64,000 bases of DNA from assembly GCA_022494885.1 (NCBI GenBank), contig JAGVSM010000903.1:62001-126000 (forward strand), written 5' to 3'. Positions within the stretch are counted from its first letter, which is position 1. Each line of letters opens with the position of its first letter. The notes under the pieces are model-generated. The model made no database searches and was not told the DNA's origin. It worked only from the letters and a program-made list of their open reading frames with translations. The stretch is from Micrasema longulum (taxonomy: Eukaryota > Arthropoda > Insecta > Trichoptera > Brachycentridae). The position numbers and the translations under genes were made by a program. Of the stretch, positions 12,041 through 22,465 are shown in pieces.

Positions 12041-12193
12041 ATTGTTAAATATCCTAAGCAATCATTCATTTCTCATGGATCTACGAAACACCCGTTAGAA
12101 TTAATTTTTGGTGACATGCAGTACTTTTAAAATATAAATCATTCAAGTTTGCTAAAGAAAATTCTTGCTGGAAGTCAATTAATCAAATTGACG

Positions 12194-12434
12194 ATTATGA
12201 TAAAATTATAAATAAACTTATCAATGAAACTTCTTGGTTTACTTTTACTTTTTATTATTTTGACCAACTAGCGCTTTCGCCTAAGTAGGCATCTTCAAGA
12301 CTGATGCCTACTGATGATGATGATCAGTCTTGAAGATGCCTACTTAGGCGAAAGCGCTCGTTGGTCAAAATAATAAAAAGTAAAAGTAAACCAAGAAGTT
12401 TCATCGATAAGTTAATTTGTAATTTTATTATAAT
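12194..12434. repeat. Large foldback: two 112-nt arms, 17-nt loop
   Basis: Arms 12194-12305 and 12323-12434 are inverted copies with about five mismatches, separated by 17 nt containing TGATGATGATG. The core word is GCGCTTTCGCCTAAGTAGG. A single diverged copy of that core occurs at 58131-58176. No ORF. It would fold into a very long stem if transcribed. Confidence 0.9.
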
Positions 12435-12446
12435 TATTAACTATTA

Positions 12447-12525
12447 AGTTTTATCAAGAAATATCAACAAAAAACATCAATATTAATAATATTAATGTTT
12501 TTTGTTGATATTTCTTGATAAAACT
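12447..12525. repeat. Second palindrome beside the foldback
   Basis: Arms 12447-12480 and 12492-12525 (34 nt each, one mismatch) start AGTTTTATCAAGAAATATC and close on an 11-nt AT loop. It begins only 13 nt after the larger foldback. Confidence 0.9.
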
Positions 12526-12569
12526 CTATGGTTAATTTGGGAAGTTAATTTTAATTTAAAACAAACAAA

Positions 12570-12795
12570 CCATCACACCGCTTCCCCGTAACGTAACTTT
12601 ATTTTTGCATATAAATCTCACTTCCTCTACATGCAAACATCTTCTCATGCACGCGCGCCGATTATTCCGACTTTTGACATATCCATCTTAAAGTATTTGT
12701 TGGATTTGGTCATGCCATGCTTTTCTAGGTCTTCCTCTATTTCTGCTTCCATCATCATTTGCATTGTAAATATTCTTAGCCATTCTTTCATTGTA
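12570..12795 (-). pseudogene. LINE-A-type 3' fragment
   Basis: Minus strand reads NERMAKNIYNANDDG, then NRGRPRKAWHDQIQQI, a stop, GYVKSRNNRRACMRRC and a 3' end TGATGG. This parallels the GRPRKTWHDQI / HVKSRQNRRA order of the LINE-A copies at 22479-23068 and 46663-47483. It is older and closer to the LINE-C copy at 49662-50870. Confidence 0.75.
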
Positions 12796-12799
12796 ATTT

Positions 12800-13487
12800 A
12801 TTATAGAAATAAAAAAGAGTGATACTTAAATCCACAAATTTGGAATAACCAATTACCGGTTTTATCTCTTTCGCGACATGTTCCAGTATCGAAGATATGA
12901 TAAAACCATGTCAATGTTTTTAATTACATGACCTCAAATATTTATCATATAATAGTTTATATTTCCCTCCAAGCACAAGAGCTTCCATTTTTTTGGAGAG
13001 ACATGTCGTAAATACTATAATAAGTATTAACTACAAATATTAAATTGTAACTTATATTAAATTAATAAATATAAAATGATCAAATACTTTTTATTCACGT
13101 TGATATAAGCACCTTTCGATTTCTGTTTCCATTTAAATATTCGAATAGATTCTTCATTATGGCATTTTTTACATAACCACATTTACGTGAAGTTTACTGG
13201 CGAAATATGAGAATGCAATTTCCTGTTTTATTTAAATAAAACACATTTTTTGTCGAGTCCTTTTGTTTACCGCTGAATAGTCTTGGGAATGGTTTCCATC
13301 TCTATGTTACGCAACCGACCACTTTTGCATTATTATTTGCGAAGTTTTGGTAAAATAGGCAAATTTATACAGGGGTGGCGGATCAGCTTTCAACCCTAGC
13401 CAGCATTGTGTGGGATACTCAAAGAGATGATTGGACTAAGCACGGAACTATTTTACAAAGATTTAATTATTTTTATTTTCATATTCT
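12800..13487. other. No gene seen
   Basis: AT-rich, with no recognisable repeat or coding segment. Confidence 0.5.
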
Positions 13488-15112
13488 ACTTATTTATTTA
13501 TTGTGGATAACTTATATAGCGCCATTTTCGTAATAAAATACCTCAAGGGCGCTTTACATGGTGATTCTACTGTTAAGTCAATTTAATTGAAGCTTTAAAT
13601 TTGTAATTTGATTAAAATAATTTATTTTGCTGTCACGTGCTACGGATTTATTCAAATGATTAAGAGAACAAGTGGGTTTTAAGTTTTTTTCCGAAACATC
13701 ACTTCACTTTCACAGCCTCGCACCTCTGCTGGGAGAGCATTCCATGCCATAGGGCCTGCGACCGCAAATGCGCGTTCACCAAATTTAGTGCGCTGTTTGC
13801 GTAGAGATATAATAACTTTTCCCTTCGCCGTAGACGTAGCTGATCTAAGCGTGAGACGCCTGTCAGCTAGTTCATCTGAAATGCATAGTTCCCTTAGATA
13901 TTCCGGAGCCGAGTTGTGCAGTGACTTATACATAAGCCAACAGAGTTTGTATTCGACCCTCTGTGGAAAACGTAGCCAGTGTAGTTCCCGAAGTAGTGAA
14001 GTGATATGACTGAACTAGAGATTCCGAAAATAAGTCTCGCTGCGGCATTCAATACAGATTGTAGGCGAGTCATTTTGTTCATTGGTAGACCTGCATAGAT
14101 ACCATTACAATAATCGACTCTAGACACTACAAACGCATTTATTAATTGACGGGCGGTATCAACCGGCAAATTTTTGCGTATGCATTTAATTTGTCTCAGC
14201 TGGTAGAAGCATGAACTTATCGTTCTACTAATTTGAGCGTCAAGAGATAGGTCAGAATTGAGTAAAACTCCCAGTAGTTTAACGGTGGGTAGAACGGCAC
14301 TCCCTACATTGGATAGAGCCGTATCCTGGATCAAATTCTGTCGTCTGGCTGAAGCCACCCACAGTTGTTCAGTTTTTGATGGGTTTAATGTTAGTCTGTT
14401 TTCAGCCATCCAGTTTCCTATTTTCTTGATGTATCCATCAATTAAATTGACAAGCACACTTCTCTCGCCTGGTTTGCAATAAAAATAAATCTGCGTATCA
14501 TCTGCATAGCAGTGCGACCACAATCCACATTCTTTGATAATGTTCTCTATATCTTTAGTGTAAGGAGATAGAGAAGTGGTCCGAGTACTGACCCTTGAGG
14601 CACTCCTGTAGACACCCGAAAGTTGGTTGAGCTTTTACCCTGGAACACGACTGCATATTCTCTTTTATTAAGATATGAACTGAACCACATATGTGCCTGA
14701 TCACGGATACCAAAAATTTTCTCCAGACGTTCAAGCAAAATATTATGGTCTACAGTATCAAATGCAGCACTCATGTCCAGAAGAGCCATCAACACCAGAT
14801 TACCAGAGTCCACTGACGTTATAATGTCAGACAGTACTCTTATCACTCCCGTCTCCGTGGAATGAAAACGTCGGTATGCCGATTGCCTTACCGAAAATAA
14901 AGAATTCCGCTCGATATAGTTAACGAGCCTGTGAGAAACTATTTTTTCTAGTATTTTGATACGATGGGAAGATTTGAAATAGGGCGAAAACTGGAAAGAT
15001 CTTCCACATCTAGTTGGGAATTTTTTAAAAGTGGAGTTACATTTGCTTTTTTTATGGCTCTCGGAACAATGCTGCGCTCCATGGATGTATTAAATAAATC
15101 TGTATACGGAGG
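13488..15112 (-). pseudogene. L2-type LINE: reverse transcriptase through 3' end
   Basis: The most complete autonomous-element remnant here, about 1.6 kb. In order on the minus strand: PLLKNSQLDVEDLSSFRPIS near 15000 (RT entry), LLDMSAAFDTVDHNILL and GVPQGSVLGPLLY in the 14846-14547 frame, YADDTQIY with the catalytic YADD at 14508-14497, QLRQIKCIRKNLP, SRVDYCNGIYAGLP and LNAAARLIFG in the 14523-13894 frame, and C-terminal PEYLRELCI...FAVAGPMAWNALPAEVR (13933-13679). A 3' UTR follows, ending in the shared GCGCCATTTT / AAGGGCGCTTTAC terminus. Frameshifts near 14575 and 13970 split it, and the 5' part with the endonuclease is absent. Element order and motifs fit the L2/CR1 group. It reverse-transcribed its own RNA when active. 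Confidence 0.9.
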
Positions 15113-15387
15113 TTAAATCCTGTAGTTTTTTACAAGGATTAAGATATGCTTTTAATATTGTACATAAATAATAATAAAATATTCTACGTTTTATTTATCT
15201 ACAAATCTTATTGTATTTATTTCGGTCCCCAAATATTGTTAGACTTTTTCAGAACTTTTTCTTAACAAATTTATTGAAGTGTTTAATGAGGAAGTTCAGG
15301 GTCTTTTTTTTCTTTTTTATTTGTAGTGGAATATTAAACTAAGCCATTTATTTTTATATACTGGATTATCAGCGTTATGATTTTTTA

Positions 15388-15575
15388 AAGTTTTGTATTT
15401 CTGAAATAACTCCGCGTGTGACGTCAGAAGTTGTTCTATGACAGTTCTTCCGATTGGTTCGTTTACGGTGCCCAAACCGGATATTCTTTAAAGCTCTCAT
15501 ACATTGGATGGTTCATATGAACGTCATTCAAAGTAGTGCGTTTTTATTAAAATATTTTTCTTTTTTTTTCCACAT
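15388..15575 (+). repeat. R5 repeat with CRE and CCAAT words
   Basis: Contains TGACGTCA at 15419-15426 and CCGATTGG (an inverted CCAAT box) downstream. It shares extended sequence with 28255-28428 (+), 50885-51050 (-) and, partly, 61960-62042 (-). It ends near TTTTTATTAAAATATTTT. No coding capacity. Promoter-like words suggest it could be the 5' or LTR-like part of a larger element, but that is inference. Confidence 0.65.
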
Positions 15576-15620
15576 TTAAAAAAAAATTACAGGGCATTAT
15601 ATTTGATTATTTTTTTTAAT

Positions 15621-15799
15621 AAAAAAAAAAAAAAATGCGTTCTTATGATTTACCCAAATATTTCATTTTTAGGGCCGTTTTTAACGAGTTGTAAATAACT
15701 CACTATTAGAAAATGGAAATAAAGTTGGAGTAGAGTAGGATTCGAACCACGGACCATTGGTCCGTGAGTCCGAGACACTAGCCACAGGACCACAACCCT
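15621..15799 (-). mobile_element. SINE2 (tRNA-derived), full length
   Basis: Minus strand: head GGTTGTGGTCCTGTGGCTAG, B-box GGTTCGAATCC, body with ACTTTATTTCCATTTT and GAGTTATTTACAACTCG, then GGGTAAATCATAAGAACGC and a long A-rich tail (T-run on this strand side). The same layout recurs at 38069, 40806, 41988 and 57728. Confidence 0.9.
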
Positions 15800-15821
15800 A
15801 TTTTATATTTTAATAATAATT

Positions 15822-15900
15822 TAATGCTCTAGTTTTTACCGTGCGCAAGAAAACATTTTTTGTATCCAATTTCCCGTAGGGCTGATGTTCCTCATTGCTG
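15822..15900 (+). repeat. R6 repeat copy
   Basis: Words TTTTTACCGTGCGCAAGAAA and CAATTTCCCGTAGGG. Similar segments lie at 28584-28665 (+), 45541-45605 (-) and 49551-49645 (-). About 80 bp, non-coding. Confidence 0.6.
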
Positions 15901-15927
15901 TATGTACATACTTACTTAATAACGTAT

Positions 15928-16192
15928 ATCATCATCATCATTATTCCCTTTTCGCACCTAATGGTGCATAGGGCACTGAATTGGTACACCAATTGCAGCA
16001 TATCTCGATCGATTTTGTTACATGAAGGTAAGGTGATTAGTCTAACGCTTCGGGTACCAGTCCAGGGACTATGAAATATTCTAGTGTGAAAACACCCTTT
16101 TAAATAATAATTTCATATCAATCATGTTATGAATCGAACCCGAGACCTCTTGCATGGTAGGCAAACTCGCTGACCTTAACACCGCGAGGCCT
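15928..16192 (-). mobile_element. SINE1, full length
   Basis: Complete tRNA-like head (B-box as ...GAATCGAACCCGAGACC on the plus strand, A-box side at the gaggcc end), complete body, and an (ATG)n tail seen as ATCATCATCATCATT at 15928. About 265 bp. This is one of the best templates for the family consensus. Confidence 0.9.
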
Positions 16193-16438
16193 GAATATAT
16201 TTACACATATATGTGTAGTTAATATACGCATAATACATTAAAAATGGATCAAATTTATTAAAAAATATACAGATCTATATAATTTATTTAATATTTTATG
16301 AAAATCTTACAGTAAATCTACTTACGTCAGCAATTTCATTCTTAACTATTGTTTATTTGACATAATCAATGAGTTTATTTATTTTGCATTTACGTAAAGC
16401 ATTTAACTTATCGGTATTGTAAAGGCAGATTTTATTAA

Positions 16439-16605
16439 GCGACATGTAGTAACTTTACAGAAGAGCCAGTTAAAGCTTTTTTTTAAAAATTAATATAAAA
16501 ACTCATATCCTTGCTTGATTCCTACATTTTTTCAATAAAAAAAAGGGGATGTTTTATTATTTGAAAAAACAGTAATTGGCTCTTCTGTAAAGTTCTACTT
16601 GTCGC
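16439..16605. mobile_element. MITE-like element with 33-bp terminal inverted repeats
   Basis: Ends GCGACATGTAGTAACTTTAC and GTAAAGTTCTACTTGTCGC are inverted copies over about 33 nt and share AGAAGAGCCA / TGGCTCTTCT. Total 167 bp with a non-coding AT-rich centre. No clear TSD was seen, so the superfamily is not assigned. Confidence 0.75.
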
Positions 16606-16939
16606 CTAGTAAATTTTGACTTTCCATCGTCAATATTATGTTGAATACCGCGGTAAAATCTTTGAATCTAAAATTTCATTTAGAACAGCACATTTTTTTT
16701 TATTTGTTGGAAGGATCCTTGAAATATTCCCATGGAAACCTGACACCCGTTGTCCAGGGCTCCAGGGTCGAGGTCCGGTGGGGGATGATTTCATTCTTTC
16801 AATGGAATACACAAAGAGTACAAAAGGATATCACCTTTATTTCACGAATAAGAATCAATTTTCAACCCAATATCGAATATTAAAGCTGTAACCTTTACGT
16901 TTATTCGTAATGTTATATGGTAATACAAAAATTGGTGTA

Positions 16940-17158
16940 ATCACTCCATTTCTCCGTAGGGGTAGACAGATAACTTAGGTCCCCACATTCGTCTTTTCTG
17001 ACATTAATGGCTTCTGTCACATTTATACACCTTGTCATATATGCTCTTTCATAGTATTTTCCTTCGACATGACCAAACTTTAGATTTTAGTGTGTCTGAT
17101 CGTTCCGAGTCTTTTTATACCATCTTCATCCTTTGTTGGCATCCGTTAATTTAGTCGC
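16940..17158 (-). pseudogene. Old LINE-A 3' fragment
   Basis: The terminal part CTCCATTTCTCCGTAGGGGTA and the segments complementary to CATGTCGAAGG and AAACTTTAGAT align by eye with the LINE-A 3' region. Many substitutions leave no frame. A separate, fresher LINE-A copy starts 225 bp downstream. Confidence 0.65.
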
Positions 17159-17383
17159 TCATAAATATATATATATATATTTTTATTACTTGTTTTTTAA
17201 AAAAATATATTTATTGAATTTGGGTTTGGATAAGGTAGTTGATAGATTTCATCATAAAGGTTTGAAAAAATAGATTATTTTTGTTCACCATTTCCAATAA
17301 GTCCACTTTTATTCACTACACATTTTCACATACACACAATACTCACATACCCATACACATATTCACACACCCTCACACAATAT

Positions 17384-17910
17384 ACTACTACTACTACCAT
17401 CACGCCATTTCCCCGTAGGGGTAGGCAGAGAGAATGGACCGCCACACACGTCTATCCTGGCATTCAATCCTAGCCTCTTCCACATTCATACATCTTGTCA
17501 TACATGCCCTTCGGTTCTGTCTGCTTTTGACATGACCAGACTTAAGATTTTAGTTTGTCTGATCATGCCACGTCTTCCTTGGTCGTCTTCGTCTCACGTT
17601 GCCGTTCATTTTCGCCCTATATACTTATTTTACCATTCTTTCGTCGTCCATTCGTTCTACGTGACCAAACCATCTCAGAGACCCTTTCGTAATCTTATCA
17701 ATTATACTTGACTCAGATTTACACTCTCGCCTGATTTCATCATTCGTAACCCTGTCATACATTGATTTCCCACACATTCGTCTAAGAGATCGAATTTTAA
17801 CCGCGTTCACTCGGCTTTCATCCATCCTCTGCCAGTTCCATGTTTCACTTCCATACAAGTTTTGGGACTAAAACTCCGTTGTGCACTGCCAGTTTAGCTT
17901 CGATTGACAT
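17384..17910 (-). pseudogene. LINE-A copy, 5'-truncated
   Basis: Minus strand frame 17858-17625 reads MYGSETWNWQRMDESRVNAV, then RSLRRMCGKSMYDRV and LRWFGHVERMDDERM. Further on it has the GRPRKTWHDQI region (frameshifted), then the CCCCTACGGGGAAATGGCGTGATGG end and a (TAG)n tail seen as TACTACTACTAC. This is the C-terminal end of a non-LTR retrotransposon ORF2, downstream of the RT catalytic region. Clade uncertain. Confidence 0.85.
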
Positions 17911-18158
17911 ATTTTTATACTCACCCTCGCTAACATGTACAAACACTAAAACAAGTACTAAGCATAAATATTATTACAATAAAAGTTATCCTCATAATGT
18001 TATTGAGACACATTATATATATACTATATACATATATTTATTTCTACCGACATATTATATAAACCATTGTATAAATTCTATAATGTGTTTTGTTTTTATG
18101 AGGATAATAAAAATAATTATAAAATTCCAGGAACAATAAAATATTACAGTATTACAGT

Positions 18159-18206
18159 TAAAATACTGATTTTTAAGGTGCTTCAACCTTAAAAATCAGT
18201 ATTTTA
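18159..18206. repeat. Perfect 21-bp palindrome
   Basis: TAAAATACTGATTTTTAAGG plus T at 18159-18179 pairs perfectly with 18186-18206 around the loop GCTTCA. It directly abuts a degraded tRNA-like SINE head (about 18207-18278, minus strand, with GCATGGAAGGCAAACG). Confidence 0.85.
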
Positions 18207-18279
18207 CCTCCACCCTGCCAGAAATCTAACCTAATACCTCAAGCATGGAAGGCAAACGTGCCAACCACTACACTTATCT

Positions 18280-19170
18280 TCAATATATTTCATTTTTGGT
18301 ATATTTACCTGACGGTTGCCATCCGATCGAAAGCATTCGCCCAGGGTTCTAGGTTTTTTTTCACACCAGGACTGCGTATATATTTTCTTCCGCCCGAACA
18401 CAACAAACATAAATAATGCAGTATTTTTTAATTATTATGAAATCATGTTATCAATTTCGATTTAGCCTTTTATCATTTGAATGATAGATCAAAAATATTC
18501 TTATTGTTGTCTTTATTTTATAATATAACATCGATGTTAACTTATTATGGATTATTATGAAAATAAAACTTTGTTATTAGTGTTACACATTTTTTTTTCT
18601 TTTACAAGAACACTACAACAGTTTCGGGAGAGCACTCCTCCCATCGACAGGTGATATAAAACTTATATAGTAGACACAGAATATTGCATACAATGTCATT
18701 GAATTTAAAAAACAAGTTAATTAAGTGTTACGAAGTGAATGCCGATTCAATTAACAATCGATGTTAAATCATTGAATTTGATTTTATATCCGTCTATCTG
18801 GTGGCGTCTGGTCCTATTTAAAAAATGGCTAATAATAAATAATGATGGATTATAAGTTCGAATTGAGCGCCAATGAAGATTTAAAAAACGAAAGTGAATA
18901 AAAAATCTTCAAAACCTATCTTCGGAATTGCTAATGGTCTTGTATTCTGGGAAACCTAATATTTCTGGATTAGACACGATCCTTCCTTGAAAATTAATAG
19001 ATCTTGGTATTGATCTTGGTATTAACTATAGCGAATAATTTGCGGTCAGAAAATACGGAGGAAGTGATTATAAACGTATCTTCGGTTCCTTCATGGAACT
19101 CCTTACTCTTTTCATATAATTAAAATATTTCCGTTACCACTTTGAATAAGAAATAAGGACAAGAGATAAA
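18280..19170. other. No gene seen
   Basis: AT-rich, no recognised coding or repeat feature. Confidence 0.5.
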
Positions 19171-19171
19171 A

Positions 19172-19275
19172 TGGTTAATGTTGCACAGTATGTAAAGTGG
19201 TCACTAACTTAACATAGAGCATAACAGATCGTAAGCTATTTAAATACCTGGACTTTCAAATTCTCAACAGCTTCA
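19172..19275 (-). repeat. R-repeat copy
   Basis: ATGGTTAATGTTGCACAG followed by TGTAAAGTGGTCACT and TACCTGGACTTTC: the diverged R core in reverse. A possible scrap of the L2 terminus (ACTTGTAAAGCG, then ATTATTATTATG) follows at about 19417-19447. Confidence 0.55.
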
Positions 19276-19617
19276 TATTTGTTTTTTTTTTCAATTATAT
19301 CTTTGCAACGCATACATTTATTAAATGCAGGGACCGAGCTTATAGTGACACAACCAGAAACGACCCATGTCTGTGAACTTACCCCGACTCGCTAGAAAAT
19401 CTGTGTTGAGCTTGGGCACTTGTAAAGCGTTCATATTATTATTATGAATAGTTTAAAATCCGCCATTTTCAAATGTAATATTTTTATAGTGTTTTATAAA
19501 GTTATGATATGAATATTTACCTGAATTTGACTGAAAACGTTCTTAATTTTTTTAGTAAAGTAACTAAAACTTTTTAGTAAAACAATTAGATTGTCATCAC
19601 ATGCACTGGACTTATTT

Positions 19618-19690
19618 TTCGAATTTACATATACATACATAAACATATATACACATACAAACATATATATTCACACATATCTTTACATTT
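19618..19690. repeat. (ACATAT)-type low-complexity stretch
   Basis: Irregular repeats of ACATA/CATATA units. Simple sequence; no other role seen. DNA from 19690 to 20515 holds no gene I can support. Confidence 0.6.
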
Positions 19691-20515
19691 ATTTAGAATT
19701 CAAACAGATGAACAGGTTATATGAATATAAATAGAAACTATAAAAAACGTATACATAATAATCGAAGGGCCTACTATCCAGTAACATGTATTCACGTAAT
19801 TATTATAAAATAAAGCGACAATGGTTGAACTATACAAAAAATAAATATACTATAAATCAAAATAAAATAAATATGGACAAAACAAGGAGATAGTGGTAAG
19901 GAAAAAGTAACTTATGAGGAGTGGTGGAGGATGAATAAAAGAAAGTAAGAGAAATAAAGAAGAAAAAAAAGACAAAACGTCTACTTTCTATTATTCTGTA
20001 TCAAGCGTGTTATTTCTCTTCTGTAACTATTAAATGGAGTGTTAAATATATCTAGACTATTAAAATTCTTGTTAAATGTTTCACATATACGAGGGATGGT
20101 AGAATGTTTTCCATGATTTGTTTAAATGTTAGGAATACAGAAAATATCAGACAGTCAAGTTGGTCTGAAGGAGACACGGTAAGCAAGTAAATTAATGAAT
20201 CAAATTTATTATTTACAATTTTGTTAAGCGAAATCTGGTCGAAGATATCTCTTCTGTGTCTCAATGAATCAAGGTTATGAAATTTTGATTAAGCGTTTTA
20301 ATTTGGGAAATGCAAATGAAATTTGTATTCTACTTAGTTCAGGATTTTTTTTTAAACACTCAATTCTATTAATATTCCATTTATAATCCCATACCTACAT
20401 ATTTTCATATTATATTTACACATTCATATAATATTATATTTTTCTATTCCTTTCTAATGTAGCAAAAATATGTTTATTGATAGTGCTTATACTTATAGTA
20501 ATACTGAAGTTTCGT

Positions 20516-20712
20516 AAAATACTTAAAACCCACTTGTTCTCCAAATCATTTGAATAAATCCAAAGCATCTGATGACAAAATAAATAGTTTACTTGGATTG
20601 TAAATTTTAAGTTGAAATTTAATGAATATTCATAGAATCACTTTGTTAAGCCTCCTCGAGTTAATTATTAAAATGGCACTTTATTAGTTATCCGTAATAA
20701 TTATAATCGATT
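20516..20712 (+). mobile_element. L2 3' UTR and terminus
   Basis: AAAACCCACTTGTTCTC and TTTGAATAAATCC, followed by GAATCACTTTGTTAAGCC and AAAATGGCACTTTATTAG, match the 3' UTR of the coding L2 copy at 13488-13690 read in reverse. About 200 bp, 5'-truncated downstream of the ORF. Confidence 0.75.
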
Positions 20713-20966
20713 TGAAAATACTGAATTAATCTCTTTTAATTGAAATTTTGTTAAATGCAACTTCTTTGCTCAACAAAATCAGACATTGTAAAAGTCGCTA
20801 AATTAACTTTTGGTTATTCACAAAACACATGCGCAACTATTGGACAAATGCTGATATTGACATGAAATTTGACACAGATTTCAGTGATAGTACTACCAAA
20901 CTAAAAAAAAAAGGTTTGTCCGTGTCGAAGAGCCGTTTTTCAAATAAAAAATCACCTTATTTTTTT

Positions 20967-21230
20967 ATCACAGTAGTATGTGGATGCCGAGAATGAATGA
21001 TAATGTAGGACGACGATTACCAAAGAAGACGTGGCATGATCAGATAAACCAAAATCTTAAACCTGGTCATGTCAAAAGCAGACAGAACTGGAGAGTACGT
21101 AAGAAAAGATGTTTGAATGTGGAAGAAGAAATGAATGTATGTCAGGATAGACATATGGGGCGGTCCATCCTCTCTGCTCTGCCCTTACGGGGAAATGGCG
21201 TGATGGTAGTGGTAGTAGAAGGAACTGCTC
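20967..21230 (+). pseudogene. LINE-A 3' fragment
   Basis: Frame from 20978 reads KKTWHDQINQNLKPGHVKSR, then EEEMNVCQDRH and SILSALPLRGNGVM. It closes with the CCCTTACGGGGAAATGGCGTGATGG end and an imperfect (GTA)n tail. It is open for 107 codons but covers only the last 80 or so residues of the ORF. Confidence 0.8.
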
Positions 21231-21699
21231 TTCAAAACTATTCTCAAAACCAATTTTCACATCACAATTTCAAAAATCGTGATTATCATATTTTCGTATG
21301 AAATATTTCAGTGCGATTACACGCGAATTGAACATGAATATAAGATATATGTCGATTCACGGGACGAACATAATCTGAATACCGCGTCTTAAAAACCGAA
21401 AGTATACATCTATTATTCCTTTTGTTATCCTTTGAATAATTTCGCTTTCATGATTTCTCCATGTCCTCGAGAATGCGACTCCCGCCGTACACGTGCATAT
21501 CCTTTGTGCAATTCAATAATGCACTTTGGAAATGTTTAAACTATTTTACCTGCGAGATTGAATGCAAAAATGTATCCAGGTATCTACCAATTTCAATCAA
21601 ATTTATCTGCAGCGCGTTCAAATCATCTCAGTTAAAAATTAATAAAATTTTCAAAATATTTACAGACATATAATACAATATTCAAAAATACGTATTAAA

Positions 21700-22190
21700 T
21701 CAGAGATAGAGAATATTATAGAGAATGGAATATGGAAGTTTAGACATTAACAGAGCTTATGATCTATCTTCAGCTGGTTCAAATGGCAACTTTATCTCCA
21801 TATATATCATTATTATGTACGTGTGTATGTCACTGAACTCCTAAACGGCTGGACTGATGTTGAATCATTTTTTAAATGTGTTTAAGTAGATCCTCGGATG
21901 GTTTAGATTCACAATTGGATCCGGTAGGTGGCTGGTGATATTACATTATTTTTTATTTTGATTTGGGCAACAGCAAATCACACAATGATGAAACGAAGAG
22001 ATTGAAATGTCAAATGTCACTTAGTATATAGTTTATCAAAAAAAACGTTTGCTGAACCAGCTAATAGCGGGCAAGCCAACGCTCGGGCAGGACAACGTCT
22101 GTCGGGTCTACTAGTATAGTGTAACATTCATCATACATCATTCCTCCTATGTTTGAACATCTATATTCCCTCAAAACTTTTAACTGTTTA
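21700..22190 (+). repeat. R-repeat split by the Helitron
   Basis: The left part (21700-21794) has GGAATATGGAAGTTTAGACA and GGCAACTTTA. The right part (22115-22190) resumes with TATAGTGTAACATTCATC and CCTATGTTTGAACATC. Joined across the Helitron they reproduce the R core ACTTTACACACTGTGTAACATTC with modest divergence. Confidence 0.8.
21795..22114 (+). mobile_element. Non-autonomous Helitron, 320 bp, both ends visible
   Basis: Starts TCTCCATATATATC and ends CTACTAG. The 5' flanking base is A (21794) and the 3' flanking base is T (22115), the canonical A|T Helitron target. Internal words TGTATGTCACTGAACTCC, CGGCTGGACTGATGTTGA and GGTTTAGATTCACAATT, and the end GGGCAGGACAACGTCTGTCG, match a Helitron family I know to be widespread in insects. 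There is no Rep/helicase ORF, so it depended on an autonomous relative. Confidence 0.9.
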
Positions 22191-22430
22191 CTGGCAGCCG
22201 CCACTGCGCCACGGTAGCGCAGAAACAGCCGTCTCAGGTTCTATTTCTGTCAGTTGCAAGAAAAAAATCCAAGATTTTTTTTCTCAACTGGTCTGGGCGC
22301 TGTGGTGTATTTTTCATAACTTCCTTCTGTGTCTTCTGTTTCCCACCTGCTGACAAGCCTCTAAAATAGATGCTTAGCGAGTAATTCTTCTTTTGTTTAA
22401 AAATTAAAATACCAAAAATTATACCAAAAT
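22191..22430 (+). mobile_element. SINE3 (tRNA-like head)
   Basis: Head with GCCACGGTAGCGCAGAAAC and B-box-like GGTTCTATTTC, then GTTGCAAGAAAAAAATCCAA, CCTGCTGACAAGCCTCTA and an A/T tail. It shares this order with the minus-strand copy at 27045-27236, which supports a real family of about 200-240 bp. Confidence 0.65.
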
Positions 22431-22465
22431 AAATGTAAACAGTTTTACATTAGAATAAATAAATG

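Noticed and set aside
13894..14523. Host gene with a 209-residue ORF
   Set aside because: It carries YADD and post-RT LINE motifs and lies within a larger L2 element with the family's 3' terminus.
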